A stretch of 64,000 nucleotides of DNA from Ixodes scapularis (GCF_016920785.2 NW_024609880.1:31891152-31955151), one strand, 5' to 3'. Numbered from the stretch's first letter, positions 32,303 to 43,479 are shown. Translations and numbers: made by a program. Notes: generated by a model not told the origin, from the sequence alone.

Positions 32303-32935
32303 GCGCGTTCTGTAAAAACGCTTCATTTCGACGCGTTTCTAGATTTCGGTTTCGTATCGGCCGCGGTCCTGCTCTCTGGTGGTCGCGGAACGAAGCCACC
32401 CCCTCGCCTCCCTCGTAGAATGGAGGGAAGTAGGGCGCACCTGTGTTTCGCGTCTCAGCCACTAGGGACCAGGACCGTGGGCGTGGTGATGCGCTCCGAT
32501 AAGATACCGAAATCTAGGAACTCGTCCCAATGGAGCGTTTTTACAGGACGTCGTAAAATGATGCCCCGGCGTTATATCCTTCTACAAACAGTGGGTTTAG
32601 AAGTTTTCGATGATGCTCAGCAAGTTTCTAGTTCGAGCTATATGTCTATTTGTACTAATTAGTAAGGTAGTTAAAATACTTAATTAGCCGACTGATAGTT
32701 GCCACTATCTCCCTATACTATTCTCCCCTGGCCGTCTAACTCACCTGCTCAAAACGCATAAGCGTAGCTTTCACAACTTTTTTTAAAGAAACGTGAAAAA
32801 AAAAAACCAACAAAAAAAAAAACACCTTGTATAAAGTTCCGAACATGTCATTATCGTTCGAAGGCCAATCAGACTGCGGTACTAAGCCACAAGAACTGCC
32901 AAGAGCCAATCACGACGCAAGAGGCGGGCGACATA

Positions 32936-34162
32936 ATGAGGCATACCCTGCATTTTTGTGGGCGAGACAGCACTGCAACGATGCGGCCACGGCTAAACCA
33001 GCTCTTGTTTGCTATCCAGGTCCTTGCATCCTGGACTGTGTGGCCCGTCAACGAATGCGGGGAATCATCATGTGACAGTCATCGCATTTTCAACGCAACG
33101 TCCCTCAAGAACTACGCCGATGACAGCGAGCTCCCGTGTGTTTTGGCGGCCGCTGGAACATTTCCGCCGGTGTTGTCTACAACTTTGTATGAAGCACCAT
33201 CGTCATCGACAGGGGCAAAGTTTTCCTGCACCGCCCCTTTCGTCGTCGTACTCATTGGGCGAGACAGCACTGCAACGATGCGGCCACGGCTAAACCAGCT
33301 CTTGTTTGCTATCCAGGTTGGTAAAACTCCTTCCTTTACTAGTGTGAAAAGCAATTATGTCTGTCTTGTAGTGCTGCCTCGCCCAGGAGCTTTATTGGAG
33401 TGTGTTGCCGCCTGTTTTGATTCACTCTGCTTCCTCGTTCTTCTTTTGAGCGGGGATGTGGAACTCAACCCTGGCCCGCTCACGGAAGTTCAGTTGGCAG
33501 CGATTCTTGATGGCCAGAGGACGCTAAACAACAGCATATCAGAAATTAAAAGTAAACTTGACGAACACATTAGACAAACAGAATCAAGGCTATCCTCAAT
33601 AGAAACTAAAGTTGAGTGTCTCTCAAAATTAGAGCCTGACCTTAAGAGATGCGAGAATTATGTCCAGCATTTAGGAAGAAACGTCACTGCAATGGCTGCA
33701 AGGGTTGACGCCCTTGAAAACCGGAGCCGGCATAACAACCTCATTATTTACGGTGTGGCGGAAGACTCTACTGAATCACCCGTTTCGTTGAACCAGAAAG
33801 TGGTTACCGAAATTTTTGACAAGAAGCTAGGCGTGAAGGTATCAACGATAGAAAAAATACACAGGCTCGGAAGGCATCTGGACAGTAAAACACGACCAAT
33901 ATTAATACGCTTTTCTTCTCTAGACGAAAAAGCTGCACTTTTGAAGAACGCGTTTAAATTAAAGGGTACAACGGTGTCTCTGTCGAACGACTACTCAATA
34001 GAAGTAAGAGAAAAGCGCCGCCATCTTTGGACATACGCAAAAGCTAGAAGGGAAGAAGGTATCAGCAAAGTAAATCTAACGAACGATAAGCTTGTAATTA
34101 ATGGGAAAATGTTTACTTGGAACAGTGAAAGAGAGGAGGTTGTACCTGTGCAACGTAATTGA
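32936..34162 (+). CDS. LINE ORF1 protein with 2A peptide, coiled coil and RRM-like domain
   Basis: This 408-residue frame is fully open. Residues 1-173 include a 21-residue block (starting GRDSTATMRPRL) present twice in frame, 99 codons apart, then a hydrophobic run (FLVLLLSG). Residues 174-181 are DVELNPGP, the 2A motif, so translation should release the N-terminal part and restart at P181. Residues ~185-270 look coiled-coil (heptads in IKSKLDEHIRQTESRLSSIE). Residues ~275-400 resemble the RRM/C-terminal nucleic-acid chaperone domain of LINE ORF1 proteins (NNLIIYGVAED, IHRLGRH, RPILIRFSS, EVREKRRHLWTYAKARRE). Confidence 0.85.
   Translation: MRHTLHFCGRDSTATMRPRLNQLLFAIQVLASWTVWPVNECGESSCDSHRIFNATSLKNYADDSELPCVLAAAGTFPPVLSTTLYEAPSSSTGAKFSCTAPFVVVLIGRDSTATMRPRLNQLLFAIQVGKTPSFTSVKSNYVCLVVLPRPGALLECVAACFDSLCFLVLLLSGDVELNPGPLTEVQLAAILDGQRTLNNSISEIKSKLDEHIRQTESRLSSIETKVECLSKLEPDLKRCENYVQHLGRNVTAMAARVDALENRSRHNNLIIYGVAEDSTESPVSLNQKVVTEIFDKKLGVKVSTIEKIHRLGRHLDSKTRPILIRFSSLDEKAALLKNAFKLKGTTVSLSNDYSIEVREKRRHLWTYAKARREEGISKVNLTNDKLVINGKMFTWNSEREEVVPVQRN
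32960..33318 (+). repeat. Direct 62-bp repeat, 297 bp apart, inside LINE ORF1
   Basis: The sequence starting GGGCGAGACAGCACTGCAAC and ending CTATCCAGGT occurs at 32960-33021 and 33257-33318 without a difference seen. The spacing is a multiple of three, so both encode the same peptide. It may be a residual 5' promoter repeat unit of the LINE or a recent duplication. Confidence 0.85.
33455..33478 (+). other. 2A ribosome-skipping motif (DVELNPGP)
   Basis: The codons encode D-V-E-L-N-P-G-P, the strict D-V/I-E-x-N-P-G-P consensus. Peptide-bond skipping is expected between G180 and P181. It is preceded by a leucine-rich stretch, as 2A activity usually requires an upstream helical region. Confidence 0.92.
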
Positions 34163-34207
34163 CGTCAAACGAATTCAAAGAAATCGGTGCAAAAGGATAT
34201 CACTGTG

Positions 34208-36980
34208 ATGGTCGTGAATTGCAGAAGCGTAAAAAATAAAGTAGAAGAATTATCGGGTTTAATCCTATCTGTTCAAGCCGATATCATTCTCGGCACTGAA
34301 TCATGGCTTGACGACTCTATCTTAGATCATTAAGTATTCCCTACATGCTTTAACGTCTACAGAAAGGATAGATCGTTACACGGGGGAGGGGTTTTTCTGT
34401 TGGTTAACAATAATTTGCAAAGCCACCAACTCGATCTAGCTGAAAACATAGAATCCGTATGGTGTCAGGTCAGGCTGCCCAATAACCTATGTTTTACCGT
34501 AGGAGTTTTCTACAGGCCTCCAAATTCTGATTCTACTTGTATAGACACCCTAAACGAAATAGTTTCTAGTGTTACCAATGAATGTGTGGTACTTGGTGGC
34601 GATTTTAATCTGCCAGACTTGACATGGAGCGATGACGGGTGTGCCTGTAAAACAATGACTCGACTTAATATTGATATGAAGTGCATGGTTGATAGTCTAG
34701 GTTTTACCCAGCATGTACTTGTACCTACGCGCGGACACAACATACTCGACTTGTTGTTGTGCAATCATCCCGACATTGTTAAACGAATCGATGTTATACC
34801 GAGCATAAGCGACCATGACGCTGTAGTCGCGACGCTTCGTTTTCAATCTGCACGTGTAAAGTTGAGTTCAGATCGAAAGGTGTTTTTGTATTAAAAGGGA
34901 AATTACGAAGGCATTAGCTCTGAGCTTTCTAGTGGCTTTCTTTCGTTTGAATGCGTTGCCGAAGAAACAGATGTGCACAACACGTGGTTACTGTTCAGAC
35001 AGAGAGTGATAAAGCTAACAGAGAAATACATACCATGTATTGATGCATCCAAATTAAAAAATAGAGCCAAACCATGGATCAACGGAAGTGTTCTACGATT
35101 AACAAAAAAACGAAAGCGTGCTTACGCACGGTACAAAAAGAAAAAGTCAGCAGTAAACCATGGGAAACTGAAAGAACTGACGACAAAGTACAAAGTCACC
35201 GTGAGGAAAGCAAAAGGCGATTACCTACAGCGGCTCGAAGACGGAATGAAAAATAACAATAAACAGTTCTGGAAGTTTATGAAACGTTGCGGAAATGACC
35301 AGATGGGAATACCTGACCTATTAGTAAATAACGAACTAATTACAGATGCCCGTCAAAAAGCTTGCATCTTTAATGAATATTTTCAATCGGTATTTTTGCC
35401 TGCGAACAATATAACGCCAGTAACGCTTACAAACAGATACGATGATATGCCTCCAGTTGAGGTTGGTGTCGAGGGAGTCCTAAAGCTACTAAAAAATTTA
35501 GACGAAACTAAAGCGATTGGCCCTGATCAAATTTCGCCTAGGGTTCTGAAGCGCTGTGCTCACGCCATTGCCCCATATCTTTTTATAATCTTCAACCAGT
35601 CTTTGCTTGAGGGGTCATTACCGAATGATTGGAAAGTAGCTCATGTAATACCAATACACAAGACGGGACCCAAAAAAGATGTTACAAATTACAGGCCGAT
35701 TTCTTTAACATCAATTTGTTGCAAACTACTTCAGCACATTTTGTACAGCCAGATAATGCAACATCTTAGTTACCATAATTTTTTCATAGATTCACAACAT
35801 GGATTTAGGAGAGGTTTTTCTTGTGTCACGCAACTAACCGAGCTCTATCATGATCTTGTCATGTCCGTAGATAAGGGTGAACAGACTGATTGTGTTTTTC
35901 TTGATTATAGGGAAGCGTTTGGCACAGTGTCGCACTCGTTCTTACCTCACAAATTGAATTGTTTGAGCATAGATATTACCACACTAAAATGGATTCAGTC
36001 ATACCTGAGTTCGCGTCAGCAATGTGTAATTTTAAACGGCGAGGCGTCTCATTTTGTTGAAGTTACGTCTGGTGTACCACAGGGGTCGGTTCTGTGGCCA
36101 TTGTTATTCTTAATATTTATCAATGATATTCATGTCAAAGTAACTTCCCAGCTGAGATTATTTGCTGATGATTGCGCTGTGTATACGCGTATAAAGAACG
36201 GGGAGGGTTCCGGACAACTGCAGGCTGACCTAGATCGAATAGAACAATGGTGCGGTGAATGGGGGATGCAACTTAACGTAAAGAAATGTGTTCATGTTAG
36301 CTTCACACGTAAAAAAAATAAATTTGACACACAGTATTATTTAAGCAATGAGCTAGTAACGAATGAGAATAAAGTAAAATACCTCGGAGTCATTTTGTCA
36401 TCCGACTACACGTGGGATTCGCAAATTGATGATGTCATTATGAGGGCGGGTCGCGCACTGGGCTTTGTCCAAAGAAACCTAAAAAACGCTACACAAAAAA
36501 TAAAAGAACTAGCATATCTTGCCTATGTAAGGCCACTTCTAGATTACGCATGCACTGTGTGGGACCCTTCCAAAAAAAAATCGCATTGATGGCTTGGAAA
36601 AAATACAAAATCGTGCCGCACGCTTCGTCCTGGGCCAGTACGACCTTTTTTCTAGTGTAACTAACATGAAACAATCACTAGGATGGGCGTCATTGGATCT
36701 TCGGCGAAAATATTTACGGTTGAAATTTTTATACAACATTTATCATGAAGCTACTGGTATTAATAGCTCATCATACCTCTTAAAACCAAATTATTTTTCC
36801 GAACGTAATGATCATGTGCACAAGATACGCGAATACTGTACTAGGACGGAGCTCTGCAAAAATTCGTTTTTTGTGAGGACGGTCAAGGACTGGAACGCTT
36901 TACAGGAATGTATAGTTTGTGCTGCAAATGTTGATATGTTCTTTTCGTTATCATTCGCCCCCTGCAATAATGCCTTCTAG
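34208..36980 (+). pseudogene. LINE ORF2: APE endonuclease and reverse transcriptase, broken
   Basis: The frame starts at ATG 34208 (MVVNCRSVKNK). Endonuclease motifs are ILGTESWLDD, VGVFYRPPNSD, GGDFNLPDLTW and SDHDAVV. RT motifs are IGPDQISPRVLK, NYRPISLTSICCK, HGFRRGFS, LDYREAFGTVSH (normally FSKAFDTVSH-like), GVPQGSVL and FADDCAVY with the catalytic aspartates intact. The C-terminal region has LDYACTVWDPS and IQNRAARFVLG. In-frame TAA stops fall at 34331 and 34892. A nine-A run at 36572-36580 shifts the frame, and the tail continues in the next frame to 36980. Confidence 0.9.
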
Positions 36981-37016
36981 GCGCTGCAGGAGTTCCCTGA
37001 ATAAAGAAAAAAAAAA

Positions 37017-37344
37017 AAAGAATTTCTCAAGCTGTACGGTGACCCTAACACCTACACGTGCACGCGTTTTGTGTGCGTGTCGGGTAAGTGATATTCGCTG
37101 TGAGAAGCTCGCTAATGGCGCGTCGGCTTTCTTCACTTGGGGTAAAGCCCCTCTATCCTGAAAAAAGTGGCCTCATTCATTCTCGTGGAAATGCTCAAGA
37201 CACGTGCCGCGCGCCACTTCTGGGAAGAACATGGTGTCTGAAGTCTAGCTCAATGCTGCGCTGTGCCGCCATGATCTTCCCAAGGGCTGCACGTTGCAAG
37301 TGCCTCTTGCATCGACGCACCTTGTGCTGCTTTTAAAACATCAA
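37017..37344. other. No recognised gene
   Basis: Short unremarkable DNA after the LINE tail. Open frames here have no motif. Confidence 0.35.
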
Positions 37345-37740
37345 GGTAGTGTCATCTCCTCCTCTAAACTGACAAATCCTGGCAGATCGTCACATGACGC
37401 GGCCGCCAAAAGTGAAAAGGTAGAGCGGCAGACAAGAGTCTTGTAACGGGTGCCCCGCTGCAGCGAGACGCCGAAACACAGGTGTCCGAAGCGATGAAAT
37501 GTCCACTCGTGCTTCTCGCGTTCCTCGGGCTACCGCTTCTTTTCTCGTCGGGTTAAAACCGTGTTTCGGGTCCACACCACTGCAAAAGATGTGCGCTAAG
37601 TATCAGACTCCCCGAGATATGCTCTGTGCTACAAGATCCTCGCGCCCCCAATGTGTGACCGGGCACTCTATTGCTCCGTCATCGAACTTCCAGGCTTTCT
37701 GAGATATATAGAGAAGGCTATGGTAGTGTACACGTGCTAC
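37345..37740 (+). repeat. Dispersed repeat family, copy 1 (uninterrupted)
   Basis: It matches three blocks around 41.1-42.5 kb in the same order. The blocks are TGGCAGATCGTCAC...GCGGCCGCCAAAAGTGAAA, the GATGAAATGTCC...TCTCGCGTTCCTCGGGCTACCG block, and ATGCTCTGTGCTAC...GACCGGGCACTCTAT followed by GGCTTT.TGAG. It carries short open frames but nothing recognised. It may be a solo LTR or an unknown retroelement piece. Confidence 0.6.
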
Positions 37741-38059
37741 CCACGCGGCTGTGCTAATTTTAATATAGTTCGTAGGAGCTTGGCATTGCGCGTGCTTGGA
37801 CCAGCAGAGGAAGTTGAAGTATCCTCACTCTGGGTCACGGTGCTCTAGGCTGTGAAAAAATTTTAACTAGGCGGCCACACCCAAACTTCTCATTGCGCAT
37901 TTAACGGCACTCTGTTGTAAGGTTACGCACACATGTTTCCTTTTTTAGAAAATAAATAAAATTAACCAAATTCTATAACGATGTCCCGCCGTCTCAAAAC
38001 CTCCTCGGTTATCTATTCTGGGGCAAGCAAAGCGAATTGTTGTATTTATGTTTATACAG
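37741..38059. other. No recognised gene
   Basis: AT-rich spacer with no motif seen. Confidence 0.3.
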
Positions 38060-38250
38060 CAGTACGTTAGTCTGCCTCATTGGGCGTCTGGTGTCTCAGC
38101 TGTAGATGAGCCATTTAGCCAGTGCGGTACGATGCTTATTCAGATCGAAACGGGCAGTGTGGGGATTGAGCCCAGGATCCCTGGGTTCTGCAGCGCGAGC
38201 TTTTGCTCCACGTGCTCCGAGCTGGTGTGCGCTAGCCCACTCGGCCACCG
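38060..38250 (-). mobile_element. tRNA-derived SINE
   Basis: On the minus strand it starts GGTGGCCGAGTGGGCTAGCG (A-box-like TGGCCGAGTGGG, as in Ser/Leu-type tRNAs). It has a B-box-like GGGCTCAATCCC about 75 bases on, then a non-tRNA body. Such tRNA-headed SINEs are known in ticks. A second copy of the first ~28 bases (38285-38313), separated by a C-rich run, shows a partial duplication of the head. Confidence 0.6.
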
Positions 38251-38316
38251 ATACCGCCCCCCCCCCCCCTCCCCGATACCCCGACCTGGTGTGCGCTAAC
38301 CCACTCGGCCACCCCC

Positions 38317-38439
38317 TTCTGGGGCGTCTATTTGCAGATAGTGGACAGCAGCTTCATTTTCCTCTACTTGTACTTCTACTTCCATCACCATAGAGGGAAA
38401 CGGAGCTGCTGTCCCCTATCTGCAAATAGACGCCCCAAA
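38317..38439. mobile_element. ~123-bp MITE
   Basis: Inverted ends TTCTGGGGCGTCTATTTGCA at 38317 and the inverse ending CGCCCCAAAA at 38440 extend about 37 bases inward with few mismatches, around a pyrimidine-rich centre. No coding capacity. Confidence 0.65.
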
Positions 38440-41118
38440 AGAAAGAGAAGAACGAGCTGGTTCCCGAACCGCGCCGAAGCTTTGAACAAACTTTGACGCC
38501 ATCATTTTGGGTAGTACAAGCTCATTTGATAGGTCTGTTGCACTCGGCCAGGGGGCGCGAGGGCGTCCTTAATATGCGACCATGTAATGTTGGTTTCGGG
38601 TTTTGCAAGACGCGACAATGCAGACAGCGTTTTAGTGTTCGATCAAGCACGGGCCAAGCTCGAATGCTAGCGTCTCTCGGCGTCTATTCATGCACGAAAA
38701 AAAGAAGAAAGAAATTACAACTTGTGGAATTATCGTCCTACTGAAACGCCGAGAATGCATTCCTTCCAACTGCTTTGGTAACGTTTTCTTCGTATAGCGT
38801 CTTCTAGCAACGCGAGAAAACGCAAAAACGTGCAGAACCCTCCCCCCCCCCTACCCCTACCCCCCCCCAACCCGTTCACGTCACGATGCCGGCGTCCGCG
38901 TGCGGACTTTGGACGCCTTGGAAGCTTTGCCGTTGGCGCGAAAGATGTGTGGACGCACACGGGCTGCTGTTCCGTTCTCCGGCCTGCCACGACGTTCTTG
39001 ACACGCAGTCGTCTCACCGTGTCGCCGGGCCGTAAGCGCACGGTGTCGTGGCCCCTGTATGATGCACAACATTTATGCACAACAACGAAATGGCGCTGTC
39101 GTTTTCCGCGCATTGTGCGCTTGTCCTTCGTGCACGCGCTAAGTGACCTGATCTGCCCGCACCAGGGAGAAGGGTTTGGAGAATGTTCACCCCGTGGAAA
39201 AGTGCAGAGAGGCTGCGTTCACCACTCTTTGTTATGTACAACCGCGTGGCGGCAGCAGCGATTTTGGCTCAGATTTTATAGTAATCATGTAGTTGTGATA
39301 CACTTTAAGTTGCCTACATCTCAATTTATATTAATTTATAGCATATCGAAAATTGGATCGACGTTGCGGTCGTGTAATCACTGCTGCACAAGGCACGTAC
39401 ATGGAAGCAAAACTGTACTGCACTGGCTACGTCAGTGCTTCCCAAACCCTACTATGCTACACGCGCGATCATCTGGCCCTAAATAGTGCTTGCACTGCAC
39501 GACCGCGCGTTCTTGGCAGGGACGGTGAAAGCCCAGAGCTCGCTCTTGTAGCTTCTGCTACGCTCACACTTAAAGTGAAACCGAGTATTGCCTGTGACCT
39601 ACTACAATATAAAACATCACTTCGCGACTCCCAGGCTTTTCGCGATGTCAAGATCTTTTTGGTTTCAATGCCTGAACAGTAGTAATACATGCACAAAATT
39701 TGCGGTGGAATTTTATTTGAGTAAAATTCAGCATGCTCACGAATCCGTGGGGATCCACGAATTCGGGGGGAAGTCTTGAAAGAAGAACTGACACCCTCCA
39801 TTTTTTTATCATTTTTTATCAGGCAATTTTATTATGGTGTCAGAAGACTACCCAATCAAAATTTTGCTATAGCATTACGTATACTTGAATGAAGTAAAAG
39901 AAAAGGAAAAGAAACTTTTTGAAACCGATACCAAAACTGGACTGGGGACGAAGGAGAAGAGTGGAGAGCGTGTGCGGAAGTGACCTAACTACACCCGGCC
40001 GGGATTTCTTTTTTTTTTTTTTTCGTTCGTTTTTTTTTTGGGCCGTGCGCGGCAGATAAAAATTTTACGGCTCACGAAAGACGCCAAAGTGAAGGACTTC
40101 GGGCTTTACGCTTGTGCGTTTTTCACGCTCTTACCACATCGTGTTCGTAAGACGAGCGGCGTTTTCATCCACGAGAAGGAACGACGACTCGGTGACGTCT
40201 TCATGCGAATCAGCTTGGTGGTCGGGCTTGTCTAACGGAATAAATCCTTATAGTTTTCATCGGTAAACGATTCCTTTTGCGAAACTAGAAAAATTCGCCC
40301 GTACCGCGTACAACAGTCCTGGAGTAGTTGTCCCACGCTCGTCGTCCGCGGCCATCGCTTACTTCGGCTCGTTCAGCCGTCCAACTCGCGGCTCCCGCGA
40401 TACGACGTCATGTTGAAAATTACTCAGAGAATGCACAAACTGCTTCCGGTTCTCTGTGCAATTTTTTTTTCGTTTCCAATCAACGTATTAGCAGCTTTTT
40501 AGAAGCCACAGGAAATGGGTATCATACTTTTTTATATTTTTAATATTGAATGTGTGCCTTCGATGAGCCGCAACTTTGATAATATTTGGTGTGTGTGTCT
40601 AAACCACGAAGAGGCGCACGTGTCCACGGAGAAAAGAGTGAGCGCGACTCAAACCGTCTAGTTCTCGATCGACGGCTTTCGGGCGGAAAGCAAACGAATT
40701 TCGAGCCGCGCATCGTGCTTTGGGTAGTTGGGCTCCCATATGTTAGGTACAAATAGAAACCTTGGCGAGCGTAAATACCCTGCCGGTGTCCCTTTAAAGT
40801 TACTACATAAATCGGCTTGGTAACATATCGCACTACGACTAACCAGAGGTGCCCAAAAATAAAGGAAACATCACATAAAAAAAAAGAAAAACCCGACCTA
40901 TATAAAAAGTAAAAAAAAAAAAAAAAAATCACAATCTGATTTTTTTTTTTTTGCCTACGACATTTGTTTGTTATCTACATGTCCTCTGACTGGCAAAACA
41001 TCCGACAGAAGCCGGCAGCAGCTACGGCGTAAACTAACCGCCCGGTATAAGCAAGGGAAGACGATGTTTTCGAATCATAAACGGCGCGCGCTTTTTCCCC
41101 CGGTGCTATAATGGTCAG
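38440..41118. other. No identified gene; a GC-rich open island at 38.73-39.49 kb
   Basis: Both strands of 38730-39486 are open for more than 120 codons (218 on plus, 127 on minus). The GC-rich codon-third positions on the minus strand (for example around GRRTEQQPVCVHTSFAPTAK) resemble a decayed exon, but nothing is recognised and a C-homopolymer runs through it. Further A/T homopolymers lie at 40,009-40,040 and 40,911-40,950. Confidence 0.3.
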
Positions 41119-42550
41119 TCATAACCTCCTCTACACTGACAAAGCCTGGCAGATCGTCACGTGACGCGGCCGCCAAAAGTGAAAGGGTAGAGCAGCAGAC
41201 AAGAGGCTAGGGTGCCTGCATATCTGTCTCAGGGTGAAGACATCCATTGTTGCACTGAATGTGCCAGTGCGTGACACTCTCGCGCACTCGCTGCATGACT
41301 TGGGCGGTAAAATGGCGTCTATGCATTAGCCAAAGCTACGCGCTCGAGCTGAGTGACACCGGATTGCGCGCACTTCAAAAGGCATGAAAAACAATTGAGC
41401 GGAAAAATGGCTGAGATGTCACCACTCAAGCAAAGGCGCGCGTGTGAATGAATGCACTCTACAAGAGGCATGTAAAGGGCGCCCCGCTGCGTTGAGGCAC
41501 CAAAACACACGTGTCCCGAGCGATGAAATGTCCGCTCGTGCTTCTCGCGTTCCTCGGGCTACCGCTTTTTTTCCCATCAGGTTTGAAAACCGTGGTTCGG
41601 GTCCTCGCCGCTACAAAAGCTGTGTGCTGAATACCAGACCCCCCAGAGCCGTGTATTCGGAGAGTTTGGCCAACAGGCGGAGCAAAGGCCGCCGCCAGCG
41701 CCGAATATTCCCCCCGCGCTTAGAGCGTAAACTAAATTTGTTACACAGCGTCGACCAATCAGGAGACCACGACGTCACAATATTGCAAACGATATTTAAA
41801 GCGTAAAATAGAAGCGTTCAATCTCGGCCTCTCTACTCCATCCCACAAGTGTCTGCAGTAAAGACACAGGCGCGTGAGCCTAGCTCAGCAAAACGCTTTT
41901 GTTTGTACGAGCCCTCGTGCATAGGGGGCACTTTCCAAAGCCACGCCCTCGTGCCCATGCCTTTGTCTGCACTGCTGATGTTTGCGCAGATGGAGTATAG
42001 GTGACAGTTCGCTCTGGGCCGGCTTGCTAGAACAGCGGCTAAGCTGAGACTGGCTGAAAAAAAAAAAAAAAAAAACAGTGGTGGGGCTCGGCCCGCTCGG
42101 CTCGTGTGCTGACTTTGGCAGTGCTTTCTTTCCCCGTCTCGGCTGAGACGCTGTTTCTAGCAAGTCCGCCCTGGTTTGGAGCGCACGTTTGTTATTCTAA
42201 ACTTGAATAATGGCGTGACGAAAACCTCACATGCACAAAGTTTTCAGTCACCGAGAGCTAAACCTTTTCACTCTTGCGACGCTAAAGCGGCTCAGATTAG
42301 TCGTGTCACATACTTAGAGCACACGACCATCGCTAGGGGCTGTTTCGCGGCCTGTGGTTGTCCCCGAGATGCTCGCCTATTCAAACCAATGTATGGCCAA
42401 ACTCTCTCAATAAACGGCTCTGGACTCCCCAAGAAATGCTCTGTGCTACCAGATCCTCTCGCTCCAAATCTGCGACCGGGCACTCTATGGCTCAGCCATC
42501 GAACTGTCAGGCTTTGTGAGTATAAAGGAGGCTATGGGTGAGTGCACGAT
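41119..42550 (+). repeat. Dispersed repeat family, copy 2, with two insertions
   Basis: Blocks at about 41119-41214, 41470-41650 and 42415-42550 align in order with 37345-37740. The intervening 41215-41470 and 41650-42415 are extra sequence. The last block runs to a TATA-like GAGTATAAAGG near 42,520. The inserted parts hold no recognised gene; an A-run at 42058-42075 is present. Confidence 0.55.
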
Positions 42551-42779
42551 TTCTTTTTCGTCCCCAATAAAACGGATTAACTGCACATCAAACAAATAAA
42601 ACCGATGGTTAGTCGAGTAATTTCAGCTACATGTCGTTTGCCTTTGGCGTGGCCGGAAGGGAAGCTGACGCCGAGGCGCTGCCGTAAGCTGCCGGTTGTT
42701 GCGCCAGCCAGATGATGCGTGGATAGCGGACGGGAGCTGTGGGTAGAAAAAATCTGTTATTTTTTTAGATGCGGAGTAT

Positions 42780-43025
42780 CTCTTGCTCGAGTCTATGTCC
42801 CGCGGCGTCGTAGTCCGCACTCACACTACGCATGCGCAACTCTCCTCTTTCCCTCTCTCCAACAGCTTCGCGTTACTCTCTCCGCTCTCTCTCTCTACCA
42901 GCTGCGTGCACTTCGCGTGCGTTCGCTTCTACTCACACCGCGCACGCATGCGCAACTCTCCTCCTCTAGTCTCCTCTCCTTCAAGTGTGAACATAAGCAG
43001 CGGTAGCGCGCTGCGCGCGTTCAGT
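42780..43025 (+). promoter_or_regulatory. Candidate promoter with NRF1-like sites and initiator
   Basis: The sequence GCATGCGCAACTCTCCTC occurs twice (about 42,831 and 42,947), each containing an NRF1-like palindromic GCATGCGC core, amid CT-rich DNA. A TCAGTT initiator-like sequence at about 43,021 lies some 50 bases before the ATG of the next frame. This is inference from motifs only. Confidence 0.3.
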
Positions 43026-43072
43026 TCACCGCTGTTGACTCCACTTCACTCCGTTCTTCCGATGAAGTGTGA

Positions 43073-43479
43073 TGGAAGCAACAGTCCCGTCAGTTAGTGG
43101 GTTGGCGCAAGCAAGCGTCAGCACCACCCCACAAACTAACAGCAACGCTACGTCCACTGAAGACAAAGCTACACAGCGAAGGGCACGTGACGCTGAGCGC
43201 AAACGCTTGAAGCGAGCGGCAGACCCTGAACTACGGCAACGAGAAGCGGCGTCCATTCGTCAATGTCGAGCGGCGGATGCTGAACTACGACAACGTGAAG
43301 CAGCGGCGGTTCGAGAACGTCGAGCAGCAGAACCTGAGGTTCGGGACCGTGAAGTTCAACGTAAACGTACGAAACGAGCGGCGGAACCCGACCTTCGGGA
43401 ACGGGAATCCGCGTTGATTCGTGAACGTCGAGCAGCAGAACCTGAGGTTCGGGACTGTGAAGTTCAACAACGTTACTAA
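43073..43479 (+). CDS. Arg/Glu/Ala-rich protein of tandem 18-residue repeats
   Basis: About 135 codons from the ATG near 43073 (MEATVPSV). After a Ser/Thr-rich leader come about five tandem 18-residue units of the type RAADPELRQREAASIRQC, encoded by 54-bp repeats from about 43,205. The units are highly charged and would form a long helix. Comparable AADPELR-type repeats occur in the N-terminal regions of some arthropod helicase-like mobile-element proteins and in STPR-type DNA-binding proteins. Neither assignment is shown here. The frame ends without a further domain, so it may be exon 1 of a gene or a fragment. Confidence 0.4.

Larger units (their letters stand above)
30205..32795. mobile_element. 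Foldback element, twice interrupted
   Basis: The left arm (30205-30284 plus 31394-31620) is the inverse of the right arm (about 32,460-32,795). Shared blocks include GTGAAAGCTAC near each outer end, ATAGTATAG-GAGATAG, TCGGCTAATTA, AGAAACTTGCTGAGCATC and TGTAAAAACGC. The left arm is broken by a TA-flanked element (30285-31393) and the centre by a LINE fragment (31618-32302). A related foldback lies at 53.5-54.04 kb. The interior GC-rich part (32,360-32,480) also pairs weakly. Confidence 0.6.
32830..37016 (+). mobile_element. Nearly full-length CR1/L2-group LINE with 2A-containing ORF1
   Basis: Two ORFs stand in the order ORF1 (32936-34162) then endonuclease-RT (34208-36980), followed by a short 3' UTR and an AATAAAG poly-A-like end at 36,997-37,016. 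The start is approximate: a TATAAAG at 32829 and the first ATG at 32936 suggest the 5' UTR is present at least in part. No clear target duplication was read. ORF2 is broken by two stops and a one-base slip, so the copy is dead but recent. Confidence 0.88.

Noticed and set aside
38730..39486. Overlapping 218- and 127-codon frames as a real gene.
   Set aside because: Both strands are open, a C/G homopolymer interrupts, no motif is recognised and no splice sites could be chosen with confidence.
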